Source: Marasmius tenuissimus
Taxonomy: Eukaryota > Basidiomycota > Agaricomycetes > Agaricales > Marasmiaceae
Reading direction: 5' to 3'
Length of the DNA stretch: 64,000 nt
NCBI GenBank assembly: GCA_029532415.1
Contig: JAQOTA010000027.1
Span: 496,001-560,000, forward strand
Made by a program: the position numbers and the translations under genes
Shown here: one piece after another, positions 52,021-63,500 of the stretch
Position numbering within the stretch: position 1 is the stretch's first letter
How the letters are laid out: every line of letters starts with the position of its first letter
Notes under the pieces: model-generated
Database searches by the model: none
What the model saw: the letters and a program-made list of their open reading frames with translations, nothing else
Told to the model about the DNA's origin: nothing

Positions 52021-52286
52021 CACCTGGATCACAACATTTGTACATGGTGGTTGAAGGCGAAGCCTAGAAGCTGTGCAGCGACCTCGAGGTCCCATGGTTA
52101 CTCCCATGAACTTGGGGAAGCTGGAATCCAAGTTGCCGCTTGTGCTTATCTCTATCTAATCTGCACGTGCTGCTCCCTCCCCCAAGTTCATGGGAATAAC
52201 CATGGGACCTCGAGGTTGCCGCACAGCTTCTAGGCTTCGCCTTCAACCACCATGTACAAATTTCGCGATAGCCCCGATCCAGGTAG
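52021..52286. mobile_element. Fold-back (MITE-like) inverted repeat
   Basis: Arms 52036-52117 and 52180-52261 are inverted copies, about 95% alike by eye, with a spacer of about 62 bases. They start ATTTGTACATGGTGG and include CTCGAGGTCCCATGG. Outside them, CACCTGGATC (52021-52030) and GATCCAGGTAG (52276-52286) are also inverted, so the full element may reach those points. No clear target duplication was seen, and no protein is encoded. Confidence 0.75.
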
Positions 52287-53055
52287 GCTTCCCCTCTACA
52301 GAGTGCTTAGAATACAATTAGATAGAATGTAAACCACTTTGGACGGTTGCATGAATACAACAAGGGAAAACTGAAACAAAAGCATAAGGTCATCGATTGA
52401 CCGATGCAGCAAAGACTGGGGAATCAGGCCAGCTGCCACAGTGAGCTTGATGCCACCCTCTGCACCGTGATGTGATGCTCTATTGGAGTTCGATAGTCTT
52501 GACTCTCAGTTCCTTACCGTTCGCTTAGAATATCCTCCATTCAGACCTGTGCTGATTCGTGTTGTCCCAACCAGGTCACTTCATTTCAAGATCCTTAGCC
52601 GTTACCCGATCATCCCGATCAAACGAGAAAGCCATGACGGTGAGTTGCAGCGTTTATCTCCGTTATTCCCGATCTATATGGCTCACTCGTTGCTCACAGT
52701 ACTTCGGATGTAAACGAGATATTATCAAGCTCATGATGGATAGGCTGGTGACCAGGGTGCCCATGTACCTTGACCTTTTACATGTACATGTCAATTGACT
52801 TGTCATCTTCTTGACAATCGTTCTGTGCGTCTCATTTCGGTTCTTCTTTTTCTGGTATTCACACTTTTATCTCAGTAGATTGGATGCAACCTCTCGAAAA
52901 GGATCAATGCTCATGACGCAATTGCAGACTCCGGATCCCAATAGCTCCAACACAGAAAGGCCTCACCCCTGAGAAGAAACCCCCATGAGTCGGCGAAGTT
53001 CAACAACTATTTAAGCAGTCGCAAAATGCTCTGCTTCCTCACCTTCACCCCCAAC
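52287..53055. other. No gene recognised
   Basis: Short open frames only. A possible promoter for the next gene is ACTATTTAAGC near 53005-53015, about 40 bases before its ATG. Confidence 0.4.
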
Positions 53056-53606
53056 ATGTCCAGAAAGACCAGAGCTGGTACATATCATCCCAGTCGTGAC
53101 TCATAACCTTGTTGTTCTAAGTTCTAACTGATTCTTGTAGCTCGATGTGCCCACAAGCAACGACGACAAAAGGAGAAACAACGCAAAGATTGGCGAGGTA
53201 TTGAGCTTCATTGCAATATATTTTCTGCTCTGACCCGACATTTTGCAGCTGAAGTCAATGCAGGTGTTCAAGCCTCCACTGGTGATTCCAACAGAGAGCT
53301 CGAGTCTAATGTTCTGACGGAACTGGACGAGAGTGGTGAGCTTCGAGCCTTTGAGCCTTTTCTTTCCCATTCTGCAACTGATGCATTGCTAAACTAGCTC
53401 TTCCTCCACTCGTGGACATCACCAAAGACGACTATCCCCGGGTTGTAACCCAAAGTTCCCCAGCACTCCGTCTCACCCGCGATATCACTACTCATTAGGA
53501 GCGTTCCTGCTACGCACTGCGGTTCAACTCCTTTGAATCAGCCGATAAGTACCTCAGAAAGGATCCCGATAACCCTGGGATACTGTTGTGTGCAATGTGT
53601 TCATAA
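53056..53606 (+). pseudogene. Small four-exon gene, unknown product, possible in-frame TAG
   Basis: Exons 53056-53077, 53141-53197, 53249-53335 and 53398 onward all join in the same phase (G|CT), with GT-AG introns of 51-63 bases. The product begins MSRKTRA, followed by a highly basic stretch (RCAHKQRRQKEKQRKDWR) and an acidic/Ser-rich middle (LTELDESALPPLVDITKDD). A TAG at 53496-53498 ends an 88-residue protein. The same frame then stays open and protein-like (ERSCYALRFNSFESADKYLR) to TAA at 53604-53606, so the TAG may be a CAG (Gln) changed by C to T. No known domain. It could be a fragment of a larger gene. Confidence 0.45.
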
Positions 53607-53974
53607 GTCTGGTACCTCCTTGAGCATCAATGTTAGCTTAATCCCATGTTGACCTCATGTTTTACCTCTAGTAACTTCAAGGAAGTCGGATATCTTCCTT
53701 ACAAGGAAGTTCCGACTGCACTCCTGCTAACTTAGTCAACTCGATCATCCAAAGACATGTTCTCAGCCACTTCTTAGATGGTTGGGCCAGGCCTCCAGGC
53801 GTAGCAGAGTGGGCCCTTGAATAAGTTTACGCTCTATTTCTTGAATACCACACCATCCCGATTCCCGACTCCCGAGTACTACATCATCCTGAGTACTACA
53901 TTATCCCAAATACTACACCATCCTGAATACTACACCACCTTGAATACATGTTTTTTCCCTAGCGCCAATTGATC

Positions 53975-54085
53975 TCACGTGCCTCTTGCCCCCCAAGGTT
54001 CATGGGAATAGTTGAGCAAGCGTGAAGCGCCTGCACAGCTTTCCCGCCTGGCCTTCAACCACCACCACAGTTTGCCGGTGAGTTG
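53975..54085. repeat. Diverged single arm of the fold-back repeat family
   Basis: The stretch from CCCCCCAAGGTTCATGGGAATA through GCACAGCTT and CCTTCAACCACCA resembles the right arm at 52180-52261, without a matching second arm nearby. Confidence 0.5.
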
Positions 54086-54255
54086 ATCTCCATGGTCCAC
54101 CTATGTAGTTAGTAGCAGTCAAAAGTTCTATACGTAGTTATAGTTATACAGTATGAGAAATTCATTTGAGTGTTTTAAGAAATGAAAGAACGGCTTTGAA
54201 CGAGTCACTGACTCATTGTATCACTTTGCAGGCTTCTGCACAGTGCAGAGATAAA

Positions 54256-57189
54256 ATGTCCGACGGTACAGCAGCCGCCGCATCGATGAGTCGATCTAGG
54301 AGTGGAAGACCAGCGGTGGAAGCCATTCATTTTCTAGACATAGAAGCAGAGGTCGATCAAGATGAAGAGGATGAGGATGAGGATGAAGGCATCGGTGAGT
54401 TCACGGAGTTGTTCGTATACATTATACACGTTACCCTGCACCTCTAGCTGATTTTATGGTCAATGAAGATGACACCGCATATGGATCATGCTTCTCACAT
54501 CAAGCTCTCAATTCACAGTTGCGAAATCGCAGAGACGATGCACTCTCAGACAAAGCTGACGAAATCTACGATCGAATACTTACATCAAATCGTGCAGATC
54601 GTGCAGACGCTCACAAACAGGACGACCCTACTCCCGTTCCTCTTCTATACCTTCTACGTTGCGCAGTGAGTAGACCGTTCCTCGTCAATATACCTAGGTT
54701 TTGATCATTGATGGCCCATTTAGCCCAAAAAAGAGCTAGAGGTAGTGTTCTACGCGATGGGATACTGCTGCAAGAACAGGGTTTTTGGGACGATACTTTC
54801 AATTCACTATCGAAAAAAGGGGGATGGGTACCTGTTCCTCGAGACTCCTAATCCTCTTGAGGCCGCTCGGATATTGGGGAAATGTGTGTTTGTTTTGCAC
54901 AGCACAGACAGTCGGTATGGCAAGGTCGCGCTCCGGCGTCTCAAAACTGTCCGGGAGACGATACTCTCCTTGTCTCTTTCCCCTGAAACCATAGAGTGAG
55001 GGACTTGGGTTCGTCTCTCCAACCCAAAGTTTGGTCTCCGAAAGCCCAGTCATGACCATAAACCGCCGCCTAAAACATGCTGCTCGAAAATCACCCCGCA
55101 AAATGAACTACCCACGTCTGAAGTTACATGGCTGGACGAACTTCCTACCTCCGACCCCCACGACTATACACCTCCACGTCCCAAGAAACTGCATCGCTCT
55201 CTCTATCACAATGACCTCGCATTGGTTCTTGACGTTCTGTTCACGCCACAACAGACACCCACTGTGCTTGTTGTTCCGTGTCACGATGAAAGGATGAAGA
55301 AGATCAGGATCAAGTCGCCTCTCAGGCTCGACGAAGGGACACCCCTTCTTTTGACCCAAGAGACAGTTCCAGACTTTGATACTCTGGGCTTGGTTGACTT
55401 AAATGTCGCATCAGGCTTGCTTGTTCGGTCTGTGGAAAGACAGAATATGATCCCAATATCGGGACCACCTTCATCACACAAGCTGATCTTGTTTGCGACA
55501 AGTGATCACCCCTTGGTCGCTGAGAAGTTTCCTGCTGTTCCACAGTGGTCCTTTCATGAAGGAGAATCTGTCTCTCCTTGGGTCGGGAAATGGGAGGGGC
55601 GAATTACCACACTTACAAATTGTGGTGTAGAGGTGGTGAGGACTTGCCATGTCAATCATGGGAACAAAAAGACGAAGACAGAGGAGGTGCGGTTCTTTGG
55701 TTGGAGTATCAACAAGGTTTGGAGGGTCGGACAGTATGTACAACACTATACCGGAGCAGAAGGCTTCATACTTGCATGCGAAAATAACGAGGTCTTCTTC
55801 TGGAAGGGAGGAGAGGAGATGGTAAGTTCTCCTTTTTGTTCATTGGCATCTCCTCAGTCCTGACTCTGCCCCCACATTTAGGGTGCTACCCCTTACATCG
55901 CACACCGGAACTCGCTGCGAGAGGTACAGAAGACCAGAGGCGTCAACCATATCTTGGAGAGGCGTAGGGACAATGTGTTGGCGGAGGTAGAGAAGCTTGC
56001 CAGAGTGTCTCGAGCCGATATCTTCAGAACAGCGTCCTTGGTAGAGGACCCCAACGCACTAGATCCTCAGCTTATAACTGCCGAACAGATTGACAGAGGC
56101 TTGAATATCGTTAGAACGGGCAGTAATCCTTGGAAGTTTTGGGACGTTTTGGTATGGAAGGGACAACACCGTGGCTTCCACCACGTTATGGACGTCATCC
56201 CATTCAAGAAAATGAAGAGTCGGTTGATGATACAAGTTTGGACTAACACTGTCAACGCAGTGGGGTCGCTCATCAACATTGATTACGATCATGTTGTTGA
56301 TTCGCAGTGAGTCAGAGTAGCTTCGGGTTACCCGCTAGTATTAATAGTCCTTCACTCCAGGCTTTTACTTCCTCTTCATATCCTACAACAGCCATCCCTC
56401 ATGCTCCAGTCTCCCACTGATTATCAGCATCCCGGGATCGCTGGCCTCTCCAAGCAGCGGTCACAATTACATCTCAGGAACACCGCGGCAACACCATCCC
56501 GAGCGACGACACCAACCCCAGCAGTAACACCGCCTCTTGACCCTTCTCTCGCAGATCCTGCGGCTCCAGAAGCAGACGCTTGGAATCCCAATGCAGCCCC
56601 AGTCTCCAATGATACGACAGACGTTTCATCCCCGCCGGTGCTTGCTCCCTCCTCGCTTGTGGATGAACAATGGAAGTCAACCCATACCAGTCACCACGAA
56701 TTCTATAAGCTGGAATGGAGCATTGCCGACGAGGTCCTCTTTCAGGTCAAACTTGACGGCAGAATGCCTGCCTTCAAAGACCGGAAGTACATGTATAGTC
56801 ATAGCTCCAACACCTGGTTCTCGATATACTTCCTGCGAGATTCCACCATGCGTGTCTTGGCCATGGATTGGCAGAGAATCAAAGGAAGACTGCCCAGAGA
56901 GATGGTCATCTACCCCCAGTGACCCACACAAAAAACCAATCTTCCGCTGATGGTGACGCGAGGGGAGTTCAAGGATTCTGTAGTCACGAAGGTAGCTGGT
57001 GTGGGGACTGACCTCCATGTTCTCCCTCTTGTGGCATCCACAGGCGACGTCGATACCAATGCGTCGACCTTCAAGGTCTCTTGCAGTGATTGCTGCATTA
57101 TCCAACTGCAGAAGCATGTGCACAACAAGTGGAAGCTGTTCAAGGTATCCGAATGGCGGAATGCAAGGGCTGGTAATCCCACTCTGTGA
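54256..57189 (+). pseudogene. Spt5-like NGN/KOW protein, five exons, two in-frame TGAs
   Basis: Exons 54256-54394, 54448-54665, 54724-55821, 55882-56306 and 56361-57189 join in frame with GT-AG introns. The N-terminus is Ser/Arg rich and then acidic (AEVDQDEEDEDEDEGI), as in Spt5. Exon 3 has an NGN-like region (VFGTILSIHYRK...YLFLETPNP...ARILGKCVFV) running into ERGTWVRLSNPK and NDLALVLDV if the TGA at 54997-54999 is CGA. KOW-like segments follow: GKWEGRITTLTNCGVEVV, and VGQYVQHYTGAEGFILACEN near 55730. A Pro/Ser/Thr-rich linker and a last KOW-like segment (MVTRGEFKDSVVTKVAG) come after a second TGA at 56920-56922. True Spt5 binds RNA polymerase II; this looks like a lineage-specific paralogue, now disabled. 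Confidence 0.65.
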
Positions 57190-57322
57190 CCCGTCTTGAT
57201 CTCGCTTCATTTGTACCAAGTACCGATTTTCATGTATATTTGCCCCCCGAGTGACCATAGAGTCTAGACGTCATAATCACTGTATTTTTTGTATCTGTAT
57301 TGTATGTACAGTAAATATCTCG

Positions 57323-57418
57323 CTGTATCTACGATCCCAAAGACATTCTGTACGATCCCGATGACATCTTGTACGATCCCGAATACATTGTGTATGATCC
57401 CGAAATTCGAATACATTG
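57323..57418. repeat. Short tandem repeat around TACGATCCCGA
   Basis: Four imperfect units of about 21-28 bases containing TACGATCCCRA and ending in (A)CAT, just downstream of the Spt5-like gene. No function is assigned. Confidence 0.7.
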
Positions 57419-57664
57419 CATAATAAACACGTCTTTTTGCTATCTAGTGTCTATGTACTGGCCTCCAGCTAGTGCTGGCTGTTGTCTAGTCACCTCTGGT
57501 GCCCTCCTAGGGTCTTGTCAGTAAAAAAAAAAATTAAAAAATTGGGCAGCTCGTACCAGCTAAGCTGGTCCAGAGCCGGCTCCAAGTGGCTCCCGCGAAA
57601 CGGCTCCCCGGGAGCCGCTCGAGCCGTGGCTAGAGCCGAGCTGATGGTAACGCTAATAGATCAG

Positions 57665-59059
57665 ATGTTCATAGTTGGGATGTCGTGGGATGGTATTTCT
57701 GTAGATGTGCCTGAGCGAGTTGATTGGCCGACGGTGTTTTGCACTTTGACCAACACCCCCATTGCCGTCGCAAGCAACATCTGGTCTGGGTTCGGCAGCT
57801 CTCTCAAAAAGCAAACGTCGTTGGGAAATGGATATATGAGGTGAGTTTTCTCTGAACCATGGGCCACTTGATCCAACTGACCAGAGTAATTGTAGATTTC
57901 AGCTTGCTGGACACACTACACATCTTAAGTTTGGGGCGAATACAAATCCAGGACTGGCCTGGCTGTCGCAGGCATCGAGTGTGTTCCATGCCCGTGGAAT
58001 ACCGTTGGAAAATGTTACGAATCCACCTATTGTTTTCCCTTCCCTTGGTCCACAGGTACTTTTTCCTCATGTTTTTCTCTTTATTTCCCATGGTTACATG
58101 TTCTCACCATCGCATTCTGGCCCCATATCATTACCTGGTACTACCTGGTGTTCCACATTGTTCCCAGATATTTTCCCAGCACACCATATGGTTTCCATCA
58201 TGACAATGTTTCCACATGTATCCCTTGATTCTTATCACTTGTTCTTTCATTTTTCCTCTTTTATCTTTGTTCCCATGATATCTCTACAGCTTGGCTCTGT
58301 CATATATAATCATGGACACTTCTAGATAGTTCCCCAGTCTGACAACTTTGTCTTATAGTGCCTGTTTCCAGCATGTACTATCTTACACTTGCCCTACTCA
58401 AATCTATCTTTCCTCCTTCACACTCTTGACCCTGTTGGTGGCCTGAGGGGCTTTCCTAGTCACTGGCCTTGTTCTTGACAGAAAAGGTTCTCAGTGTTCT
58501 CAGTACGCTGTTCTTTGTTTCCCTCTCCATCTCCTGACATTGCCCAGCGATGGTCTCGCCCAAGGTAATATTGGAAGGCACAGTTTCTGAATCTGAGGAA
58601 GAACACAAACTTCGACTTGAACAGCCAATCTATCTTTTTGCTCGTCCGCCTCCTTTCGACCTACATGATGGCGACACCTCCAGCATCCACTACTGGTCTT
58701 TCCAAGAAAGTGGTGAACCTCCTCTCTCACCCGAAGTCTGTCGCAAGCTTGGCCTCCCCAAGCTCGAGTCTTGCAATTCTTGCCTCACCCCATACTCCTG
58801 GAGCACCGCTCAATATCAACTGATCCACCAATACCAACTCCTCCGAGGTTTCGACCCCGCCACCATTGACTTCGCTCGACATACCGGATACGATGATCAT
58901 ATCTACCGCCCGATAAATGACTCGGATCAATTTGAGGTCGTACTAAAAGGTGTGTTTACTTCTCGCCCACCTAGTCACATCAATTAGTTGCAAAATCCTG
59001 AAATCTCTCCAGATTCTGCTCTTGTGAACACAAGATGCGAGCCCGCTACCTTAGTGGAC
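57665..59059 (+). pseudogene. Host-like gene broken by a solo LTR and by Copia B2
   Basis: Exon 1 (57665-57840, MFIVGMSWDGISVDVPERV) joins exon 2 (57896 onward) in frame to give RFQLAGHTTHLKFGANTNPG and ASSVFHARGIPLE. There the solo LTR 58013-58480 intervenes. Beyond it a frame from 58550 (MVSPKVILEGTVSESEEE) reads YWSFQESGEPPLSPEVC and FDPATIDFARHTGYDDH to a donor at 58950. A last exon piece (59013-59059, DSALVNTRCEPATLVD) runs into Copia B2. The link between 58486 and 58550 is unclear, so these may be one gene or two. No known domain. GC-rich palindromic DNA with GAGCCG/CGGCTC lies just upstream (57565-57645). Confidence 0.5.
58013..58480 (+). repeat. Solo LTR, family D
   Basis: 468 bp, borders TGTTACGAAT...GTTCTTGACA, with a perfect 5-bp duplication GAAAA (58008-58012 and 58481-58485). 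It is related to the solo LTR at 22377-22822. No internal element of this family is in the window. Confidence 0.88.
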
Positions 59060-59577
59060 TGTTGAACATGATGGATATCATGTGATGCACTGTTGACGTG
59101 TTGTTTACGCGTCACACTATTTATAGAGCTACGCCTCTAGAACACTTGCGTCCTCATGCAAGTACTACGTCTCTGTCTACGTATCTTACTACGTACATCT
59201 AGTTTCATCATATATGACACTATAGACAGTCGCTATCCAATAGCATAAGTAGAGCCTCCAATACATGAGGCAAACACGACTATGCTCACCAAGCATACTA
59301 CCATTCATGGTAGAAGTACTTACACAGTACTAATGTCTTTTACGCCTTTAGGGCCGAATACCTACTTCTAGTAGTAGTTTCAGTTAGTGTAATACTCATT
59401 ACATGTACCAGAAACTTATGTATAAAAGACTGGACGAAAGGCCTTAAGCCTAAGGACAATCTACTCGATTATCACCTCTTCATAAGCATCTCAAGACTAC
59501 AAGAACACTCTGTGTATTACCCATGTGAGGTTTACTTCGTTATACCCACTGTGCACTTTAACTATGCTGGCTCATCA
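59060..59577 (+). repeat. 5' LTR of Copia B2
   Basis: 518 bp, TGTTGAACATG...GGCTCATCA. A TATA box TATAAAAG is at 59421-59428. It differs from the B1 LTRs at a few sites, for example CATAAGCATCTC for CACAAGCATCCC. Confidence 0.95.
59421..59428 (+). promoter_or_regulatory. LTR TATA box of Copia B2
   Basis: TATAAAAG lies about 150 bases before the LTR end, a usual place for a Copia U3/R promoter. It is identical in both B1 LTRs. Confidence 0.6.
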
Positions 59578-59592
59578 GGTTATGGGCCCCGC
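59578..59592 (+). other. Copia B2 primer-binding site
   Basis: GGTTATGGGCCCCGC follows the LTR directly and is complementary to the initiator tRNA-Met anticodon region, as in B1. The leader 59593-60588 contains the 64-codon frame shared with B1 (59881-60075). Confidence 0.8.
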
Positions 59593-60588
59593 AAGCGGTG
59601 GTCAGGTCGATGTTATGATCGGAGTAGCCTAGCTCCCGTGTGTCGCCACCATCCTAGCGGACGACCTGTAACCTACATGGGTTATGGAAGTCTCTAGCGA
59701 TGTCGGGCTTGTCATCGTCTGGTGTCAAGGTCAAGGGTTGTTAGTTCCCTTTACACCTATCCACTATGTCCCTGTACTGTTGCATGTTGCACGAACGCAT
59801 GTACATACTGTCTGAACTTCATCTTCTTCGGCATAGACCTATCCGCGTAAGCGGCTCTGTCTCCCTGCTGATAACCCGGATTGGGCTTTGATCTTAAATT
59901 ATCACTGCCTAATGCCGATGAAAACCAATGGTTGGCGATGATCCTCATCATGAGGCATCGTTTAGGGGTCTATGGGGTTGTGCTTATAAACCAACTCGCC
60001 ATGATTCCTGACGGTCGAAAGACCGGGCATGACATACATGCTGGGAGATTTGATCTCCTTACAACTAGGTTTTGATACTATACAGTTTTACGGTATCACA
60101 TGGCCACTTTAGTATGTACAGGGACTCCCCTCCCGATGACCCCTCTCTTCTACGCTATTGTTAAACTCTAACTCACCTATGATTGCTTTCTGGTCACCGA
60201 TATGCCTAAGGCAGAGGGTGCATGAACTCAATTCATATGAATGATTAGGTTTAATAATAACTTTCTATGGGTCATTCGGATAGTATGGGCTGATCACTCA
60301 TACTTTTGCTAGTCTGGGGTTGAGACCAGATAGCACGATGGGACACCAGACACCGATACACACTGGGAACGTTGTAAGACCCTAGCAATCGGGCAGGGCT
60401 TCGTAACCAGATTAACTCCCCTGCACTACCTGCACGCGGTACACCCCATGATCTGCTTGACGCATACAGCCTGTTAAAAGTCCTAGACCTTTGGAGCATT
60501 TCTCGGTGTGCATCGAACCCTATTTATTTATGGGTGCTTCTTAGAAGCCTTTGTCGATTGACACTCTCTTAGCTCCACCCTTCTATAT

Positions 60589-63500
60589 TTGAAGAGTATG
60601 CTCACGGGACTTTTGGCAGACCTCAATATGTCTCAATCAGGATCAAGGTCTGCTTCTCATTCCCCAAGTGGTAATCCCCCAACGACATTTGTTCGCAATA
60701 CGCCGGGATACACTCTAGGAACGGAAGTAGAAAATTCTGTAGAAGTTTATAACTACAATACGGAACCATTGTACTCTCAGGTTGCGGACAGCAACTTTCC
60801 TGCTGGGTCAGGAGGAATCAGTATCATTCCAGTTTTGCTAGATGATGGTTCGAATTTCAAAGATTGGTACCGATTACTTGAAGGTTACCTCTTTACCCAA
60901 GGCATACCTCAAGCCTTGGATGAAGAAATGCCTGAAACATCCTCTCCTGCTACTTCAGGGGAAGCTACCGCTCTAATAGAGTGGACTTCTAGGCATAACA
61001 AAGTAATTGGTATTATCGAAATGCGAACTCGTCGTGCTCACGACGCGCATGTTGATAAAACTTCGGTAATTTCAACCTTATCTAAACTCAAATCTACGTT
61101 TGGAGTTCAATCTTCTTCAAAGATGATGAATCTATATACGGACTTGCATAACGTCCAACTTCCTGAACACCTTAATCCAGTTCCAGGAATCAGTTACATG
61201 TTGACTGTTCGGGACCAACTTAAGGATCATGGAGTAGAAATTTCGGACGATTTGCTGTGCCTTATGATCACAGCTAAGCTTAATGAAAAGCGCTGGCAGC
61301 TTTTCAAGCAGCAAGTATCCCGTATGAAGAAGGAAGAACTTAAACCTACCGATTTGATTGCTGCAATTACGAATGAATGGAATAGGAGGAATGGGATTCA
61401 TTCTGGTCCTGCTGCCTATACCGCCCATAACGCCAAAATTTCTGGTGTTAATAGATTTAACTCTCCTCCTAAATGGTCTGATCAGTCTCGTTCTGGTACT
61501 TCTGCAAATCAAAAGAAGAATAATAATAAAAACAATAACCAGAACCAGAACAATCAGAACCAAGGTGGATCTTCTTCCAAGAAAGGAAAGAAGAAAGGAG
61601 GAAAAGGCAAAGGAAAAGGCAAAGGAAAGAAGAAGGATACTCAAAAAGGGGGGCAACAATCGCACACTGCGGTACTTGAACCTTCTGAGAAACCTTCTGA
61701 ATACCAGAAACGAATTAATGCAGTAAACGAGCAAATTAGCTCAGTTTTTGAACGTGAAATGGCTGGGCCAGTAAACGTTCATATGTCCTACCACTACCCC
61801 ACTGGTAGCACATCTGCACCAAATCCGTTCCAAAACACGTATGATCTTCAACAAACACGCCTAGAAGAGAGAATCGCTGCTGACAGAGAAGGTCGTCCTG
61901 TACGGCATATCTCTGTACAAGAATGGAACAATAGACGAACTGTTCAACTAGATGAACAGGTTCGACAAGTAGAAGAAGCCATCGCTTCGGCTACTATTTC
62001 CAATTCAAACATAGACAGCGATGGAGATGAAATACCATCTTTGGTGTACATCTCTGATACTCCGACGGAACCTGATAGTGACTCTTCATCTGATCGTTCA
62101 TCAGATGATAGTCATACATGTTCTGCATACTCTTATGGCGCACATAGTAATGAAGAAATTATCTTCACAATGCCACGACGAGAGGCGACACCTAATCATA
62201 CTTCGCCTGCGGACGAAGTTGACCAAGGTGAGAATCTCGAAGTAGCATCACCCACACAACAAGACATACGTGTAACTGTTCCTACACCTCCTGACGATTA
62301 TGGACCATGGGCAAATTCTATGTTTCCTAGGAACCACGCCGATCTTGTTCATTTGTTCAGACCAGAAAACTATTCTCAAGATGGAGATGACATTAAAGAG
62401 CCACCTCTCATCAATAGAAAAGTTGAATGGCGATTCTTACAAGAATACAAAGAACAACATGACAACATGATGCGACGAGTTAACCTTAGGAATAATAGAC
62501 CACATATAATAAATGGGATTAGACTCCCAATTCCTGTTGTCGAAGAATTCCGAGACTTTGGAGATCAGACAACTAACGACATGGCACTAAAAGAATCCAT
62601 GATCAGAATGCGTATAAATCAATACGCAATATACCAGACCACAATCTTTGGATCTGGATTCTGATCAGGACCAGAGAATATGTTGTTATGTATGCTATCA
62701 GAAGAGATGCAGTGCATAACATGACACCTCGTCAAGCTCTTCATGAATTGCGCATACAACAAAGGATATTACATGTGGAAACAGTAGAAGATACCAAGTT
62801 CACGCTTCATTATGAATACCAAACCTGGAACCTTCAACACCTATCGACGGTTATAGCTGAAATCAATAACAAAAATTGGATCAGCACCGTTGAAGATTTT
62901 GTTCAACGAGTAAAAAACCCTCGTTCAACTTCGGTGGATGAAGCTTTCCGAGTCAATAAGAAGAACTTCACACTTCCTGTACAAGTGATGAATCCTATCT
63001 TCTGGCATTCGTTAGTCAAGCTTGGTCTCGAAGGAAAATGGTTATTCGGAACGACAGATATAAGAGCGAGTCAATTTAGAACATCTCAATGGAGACAACC
63101 AGGGTTTAATAGGCGCTGGGTTCGCTTCATCCCTCACCTTAGTCTTCCAGATGTTCATAACTGGCATACGCACTTGTATAAATGGATGAACAACATTAGA
63201 ATGTCTGTTCCCATGACTCAGGCTGATATTCCTCGAAGAGAACTTGAGGGTAGTCGCTTCAATGAACGACCAAGAACATACCCTGGAGATTTCATGGAAT
63301 TAGCCGAGTCACTTAATCGTTCCAAATCTCCAATCCCTACTACCCATGAATACATAAATCGTCCCGCAACTACACCACCTAGAGTACGACAATGGCAGGA
63401 CCAAATTGTCCACACACCTCCAAGCTCTCCCGAATCTTTTTATGGCATACAATCCTTAGAAGAGGATTACATTGAAGTTCCTTCTCGCCCAACTACTGCT

